Assembly: GCA_039589195.1 (NCBI GenBank)
Contig: JBDHHV010000012.1
Coordinates: 1 to 44,889 of the forward strand
DNA from: JBDHAC01 sp039589195
GTDB taxonomy: Bacteria; Gemmatimonadota; Gemmatimonadetes; Palauibacterales; Palauibacteraceae
Reading direction: 5' to 3'
Length of the DNA stretch: 44,889 nt
Positions within the stretch are counted from its first letter, which is position 1. Every line of letters starts with the position of its first letter. Of this stretch, positions 41,787 to 44,889 are shown piece by piece. The notes below the pieces were generated by a model. The model saw only the letters and a list, made by a program, of their open reading frames with translations, ran no database searches and was not told the DNA's origin. A program made the translations under genes and the position numbers.

Positions 41787-42914
41787 ATGACCGGATCGAC
41801 AATGGCGAGGGGGCTCGAAGGCGTTGTCGCTTCGCAGACCTCGCTCAGCTTCATAGACGGCGAGCAGGGGATCCTTCTCTACCGCGGATTCAGCATTCAC
41901 GATCTGGCGCCCGAGGCGTCGTTCACCGAGAGCGTCTATCTGCTGTGGAACGATCACCTGCCGACGCGCGACCAACTCGCCGCCTTCGATGCGGAGCTCG
42001 CCAGCCTCAGGAACGTGAACGGGGGGACGCTGGAGGTCCTCCGCTCGCTGCCGCGGGACACGACACCGATGGCGGCCCTCCGGACAGCGGTGTCCACCGA
42101 GGGGACCCTGGACCCGGACGGGGAGGACAACTCGCCGGAGGCGAACCTGCGCAAGTCGAAGCGCCTGGTCGCGCAGATGCCGACCATGATCGCCGCGTTC
42201 CGCCGCACCCGGACGGGCGCCGAGCCCATCGCGCCCGATCCGGACCTCGACCACTCGGCCAACTTCCTCTACATGTGCGACGGCGAGACGCCGCCGGAGA
42301 AGGCCGCCCGCGCGCTGGACCGGACTCTGCTCCTGTACCTGGATCACGGGTTCAACGCGTCGACATTCACCTGCCGCGTGATCGCGGCGACGCTCGGGGA
42401 CATGCACTCCGCCGTTACCGGTGGCGTCGGCGCCCTGAAGGGGTCGCTGCACGGAGGCGCCAACGCGAAAGCGATGGACATGCTTCTCGACATCGGTGAG
42501 GTGGAGAACGTCGTTCCCTACTTGGAACGAGCTTTCGAGGAGAAGCGGAAGATCATGGGCTTCGGCCATCGCGTCTACAAGACGGAGGATCCCCGCGCCA
42601 CCCATCTGCGCGAGATGTCCAAGACGCTGAGCGAGGAGTTGGGCGACCCGAAGTGGTACGAGATCTCGCGAGAGCTGGAAGATCGTTTGAGGGACCGGAA
42701 GGGACTGAACCCGAACGTGGACTTCTACTGCGCGACGGTCTACTACGCGCTGGGACTGCCGACGGACCTGTACACACCGCTGTTCGCGATGGGGCGCATC
42801 GGTGGCTGGTCCGCGCACGTCATGGAGCAACACGCCGACAACCGCCTGATCCGGCCTCGAGCCGAATACGTCGGGACGAAGGATCGCGAGTTCGTTCCGA
42901 TCGATCAGCGCTAG
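41787..42914 (+). CDS. gltA: Citrate synthase
   Basis: 375 residues, the short type found in Bacillus and archaea. It condenses acetyl-CoA with oxaloacetate at the entry of the TCA cycle. The catalytic triad is visible: His222 in GSLHGGANAKAM, His261 in IMGFGHRVYKTEDPRA and Asp312 in NPNVDFYCATVYYALGLP. The start matches the family (LEGVVASQTSLSFIDGEQGILLYRGFSI). 2-Methylcitrate synthases share all these residues, so propionyl-CoA use cannot be excluded, but no prpB/prpD gene is near. A T-tracted terminator follows. Confidence 0.93.
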   Translation: MTGSTMARGLEGVVASQTSLSFIDGEQGILLYRGFSIHDLAPEASFTESVYLLWNDHLPTRDQLAAFDAELASLRNVNGGTLEVLRSLPRDTTPMAALRTAVSTEGTLDPDGEDNSPEANLRKSKRLVAQMPTMIAAFRRTRTGAEPIAPDPDLDHSANFLYMCDGETPPEKAARALDRTLLLYLDHGFNASTFTCRVIAATLGDMHSAVTGGVGALKGSLHGGANAKAMDMLLDIGEVENVVPYLERAFEEKRKIMGFGHRVYKTEDPRATHLREMSKTLSEELGDPKWYEISRELEDRLRDRKGLNPNVDFYCATVYYALGLPTDLYTPLFAMGRIGGWSAHVMEQHADNRLIRPRAEYVGTKDREFVPIDQR

Positions 42915-42935
42915 CCGGCCGCCGGAGACGTTCGA

Positions 42936-42952
42936 CGGCCCGCTGCGGGCCG
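42936..42952 (+). terminator. First hairpin after citrate synthase
   Basis: CGGCCCG-CTG-CGGGCCG is a 7-bp stem, 22 bases after the stop codon, followed by GCGTGTTT. It probably adds to the main terminator downstream. Confidence 0.4.
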
Positions 42953-42983
42953 GCGTGTTTCGCGTGTGCGCAAAGGGTAGGGA

Positions 42984-43011
42984 AGCGGGTCGATCGGCCC
43001 GCTTTCTTTTT
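42984..43011 (+). terminator. Rho-independent terminator of citrate synthase
   Basis: AGCGGGT...GCCCGCT forms a 6-7 bp GC stem, directly followed by TTTCTTTTT. This is the best classical plus-strand terminator in the window. Confidence 0.75.
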
Positions 43012-43077
43012 GTGTGGCGGACTGGCTAACTTCGCCCCGCTGACGGCCGTGGGTGCGAGGAGAGGCGCGAATCGAGG

Positions 43078-44559
43078 ATGAGCGAACTTCAGGTCCGGGC
43101 AGGCGCGATCGAGGAGCTGGGTGTCGATGTGGTCGCCATTCCGCTCTCGAGAAGCTCTGGCGCGGAGACAGGCGAGCTCGGCGATGCGTGGTGGGGCCGC
43201 GCGATCGGGCGCGTCCTGGACCGGGAACCGTCACCGGGGCCCGTCCGCGCGTCATGGGCCGCAGTTGGCCAGTCGGGCCGTCCGGATGTGCTGCTCGTCC
43301 ATGGAAGGAGCGATGACCTGGGCGGGTCGGACTGGCTTCGCCGCGCGGCTGGAACCGCGGTCAGGGTCGCGCGTGAGCGCGGCGCGCGGTCGCTTGCGTT
43401 TCGTCCTCTCCTCGAGGACATGGGGGCGGACGCGTGGCAGGGAGCGGCCGAAGGTCTTCTGCTGGGCGACTGGAGCTACGACGAGTTGCGGGATGCCCGC
43501 GCCCGCGGAATCTCTCCACCTCTCGACCTGCGGGCATTATGGCGGACGGCCGCGGACGACTCCGATGTGGCCGAGCAGGACGCGGCGGTCCGACGCGGGC
43601 AGATCCTGGCGACCGCCCAGAACGGCGCTCGTGAGCTCGTAGCTCAGCCCGGTAACATCGTCACGCCCCGTTTTCTGGCCGAAAGAGCGTGCACCCTCGC
43701 CGAAGAGGTAGAGCTGCGCGCGCAGGTGTGGGGAGAGGACAAGCTACGCGAGGCCGGGTTCGGCGGACTGCTCGCGGTCGCTCGGGGATCCGAGCAGGAG
43801 CCTCAGTTCATCATCCTCGAGCACACGGGCGAGGGTGGGGACCCCTACGTGGTGGTGGGGAAGGGTGTCACCTTCGACGCCGGGGGGATCTCGCTCAAGC
43901 CCGCGAGCGGCATGGAGGACATGAAGTACGACATGGCTGGCGCGGCCGCCGTGCTCGGGATCCTCGAGGCCGCCGCGCGACTCCGCGTCCCCGAACGCCT
44001 CATTGGGCTGATCCCGGCGACGGAGAATCTCCCATCCGGAACGGCGCTGAAGCCGGGCGACGTCATACGGGGGGAATCGGGCAAATCGATCGAGGTGGTG
44101 AATACCGATGCCGAGGGAAGACTGATCCTCTCGGACGCACTGAGCTACTCGCAGCGGCTCGGCCCGCGAGCGGTCATTGATCTGGCGACCCTGACCGGCG
44201 CCTGCGTGGTGGCCCTGGGTCACCAGGCGATCGGGCTCATGTCTACCAGCGACGCTCTGTCGGCGAGCCTGTACTCCGCCGGTGTGCGGACCGGCGAGCG
44301 CGTGTGGCGGCTTCCGCTGTGGCCCGCCTACAGGCGTCAGCTCGACTCGGACCTCGCGGATCTCAAGAATGCGGGGGGCCGGCCGGCCGCCGCCATCACC
44401 GCTGGTAGCTTCTTGCAGGCCTTCGTGGGTGAGACCGAGTGGGCCCACCTGGACATCGCCGGAACCGCATGGGCCGAGGAGGCGAGCGGCTATCAGCCGA
44501 AGGGAGCGACGGGCGTGGGGGTGAGGCTCGTGCTGGAGTGGCTACGGGACGCGGCCTGA
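43078..44559 (+). CDS. pepA: Leucyl aminopeptidase (M17)
   Basis: 493 residues, the usual length. ATG 43078 follows GAGGAGAGGCGAATCGAGG. The N-terminal macro-like domain is poorly conserved, as is usual. The catalytic domain has LVAQPGNIVTPRFLAERA, VVVGKGVTFDAGGISLKPASGMEDMKYDMAGAA (Lys262 and the metal-binding Asp) and the hallmark NTDAEGRL (342-349, with catalytic Arg348). LATLTGACVVALG and WRLPLWPAYRRQLDSDLADLKN come later. It is a cytosolic two-zinc peptidase releasing N-terminal amino acids, fitting with the exported S46 and P1 peptidases in the window. There is no signal peptide. Confidence 0.94.
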   Translation: MSELQVRAGAIEELGVDVVAIPLSRSSGAETGELGDAWWGRAIGRVLDREPSPGPVRASWAAVGQSGRPDVLLVHGRSDDLGGSDWLRRAAGTAVRVARERGARSLAFRPLLEDMGADAWQGAAEGLLLGDWSYDELRDARARGISPPLDLRALWRTAADDSDVAEQDAAVRRGQILATAQNGARELVAQPGNIVTPRFLAERACTLAEEVELRAQVWGEDKLREAGFGGLLAVARGSEQEPQFIILEHTGEGGDPYVVVGKGVTFDAGGISLKPASGMEDMKYDMAGAAAVLGILEAAARLRVPERLIGLIPATENLPSGTALKPGDVIRGESGKSIEVVNTDAEGRLILSDALSYSQRLGPRAVIDLATLTGACVVALGHQAIGLMSTSDALSASLYSAGVRTGERVWRLPLWPAYRRQLDSDLADLKNAGGRPAAAITAGSFLQAFVGETEWAHLDIAGTAWAEEASGYQPKGATGVGVRLVLEWLRDAA

Positions 44560-44582
44560 CGAGCGGCGCACCGCCCCACGGG

Positions 44583-44889
44583 GTGTGGCGCGCGCTCCGT
44601 ACGTGGGTGAGGCGCCTGTCGGCGACACTCGCTCTCGCCCCGATCCTGACGTTCTCTCCCCTGAGGGCTCAGGAGCCGGTACCTCCCGACACGGTGCGCG
44701 CGGATACCCTGATCGAGGTGCTTCCGGACTCCGCGCGCGAGGTGTTCGCCGAGCCGGACTCCGCGGGGGCGGTGGCGTTCCCCGCCCGGCTCCTCCCGCT
44801 CCGCGGCGACGCGTACGCGGTGTACGACTGCGATCATGCGTGCCTGCAGGCCTCGACGGCGTTCTCGCTTCTCGAGCTGCTCCAGGAGA
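44583..44889 (+). CDS. Exported protein, N-terminal part (possibly TonB-receptor-like)
   Basis: The frame stays open to the window end. GTG 44583 gives a good signal peptide (WRALRTWVRRLSATLALAPIL...LRAQ) cleaved before EPVPPDTV. GTG 44538, overlapping pepA, and GTG 44607 are alternatives. The mature part is acidic and Pro/Asp-rich (DTVRADTLIEVLPDSAREVF), then LPLRGDAYAVYDCDHACLQASTAFSLLELLQ. The DCDxxCLQ and LLELL pattern might be the start of a plug-type domain of an outer-membrane receptor, but too little is present to decide. It follows pepA closely and may be cotranscribed. Confidence 0.6.
   Translation, partial: MWRALRTWVRRLSATLALAPILTFSPLRAQEPVPPDTVRADTLIEVLPDSAREVFAEPDSAGAVAFPARLLPLRGDAYAVYDCDHACLQASTAFSLLELLQE

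Noticed and set aside
41787..42914. 2-Methylcitrate synthase as first choice
   Set aside because: The residues do not separate the two activities and no methylcitrate-cycle genes are adjacent, so citrate synthase is the simpler call.

Overview
The window is high-GC bacterial chromosome, densely coded on both strands. The gene mix suggests a Gemmatimonadota-like Gram-negative bacterium. This is an inference from family content, not from a marker gene. Supporting features are a very large secreted Asp-box (VPS10/sortilin-like) protein, an S46 dipeptidyl-peptidase, an exported P1 (DmpA-type) peptidase, a lipoprotein YtcJ-like amidohydrolase behind a Tat-signal aminotransferase, RND pumps with a TolC-type channel, and many signal peptides ending in xxAQ. 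No rRNA, CRISPR array or complete tRNA is visible.

Layout. 1-255: the right end of an integrated element, with the last 20 codons of a tyrosine recombinase, short direct repeats, and the 3' part of a tRNA-Leu(CAA) gene as the attachment-site scar. 442-5266: two solitary substrate-binding lipoproteins (families SBP_bac_5 and NMT1) with no permeases, a GSDH-type sugar dehydrogenase lipoprotein and a DUF1569/DinB-like protein. 5476-11116: the secreted Asp-box protein, a Spy/CpxP-like protein and a membrane-anchored TolB/FlgO-like protein. 11376-15137: Tat-signal aminotransferase and amidohydrolase in a 4-bp-overlapping operon, converging on a crotonase.

15373-24472: a four-gene efflux operon (adaptor, outer-membrane channel, two different RND permeases), tightly overlapped and MdtABC-like in layout. 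24573-26603: NfeD-like membrane protein plus flotillin. 26783-30445: cyclophilin lipoprotein, then a response regulator with a degenerate HD-GYP domain overlapping a sensor histidine kinase. 30465-30660: the apparent 3' remnant of an outer-membrane beta-barrel gene on the minus strand with its terminator. 30812-36530: P1 peptidase, TrkA, TrkH and an ETF-quinone oxidoreductase that lacks one cluster cysteine. 36554-40046 (minus): flavoprotein and a DPP7-type S46 peptidase. 40310-44889: PlsC-type acyltransferase, a 41-residue membrane peptide, an 83-residue protein, citrate synthase with a good terminator, an M17 aminopeptidase, and the start of an exported protein cut by the window edge.

Functionally the region mixes envelope peptide scavenging (S46, P1 and M17 peptidases, peptide-type binding protein), envelope maintenance (RND efflux, NfeD-flotillin, cyclophilin, Spy-like), potassium uptake (TrkAH) and central metabolism (citrate synthase, ETF-QO, crotonase). 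No undescribed multi-gene defence or mobile system is evident. The most notable points are the att scar, the ETF-QO lacking a [4Fe-4S] ligand, the truncated HD-GYP regulator, the exported PLP enzyme and the beta-barrel remnant.
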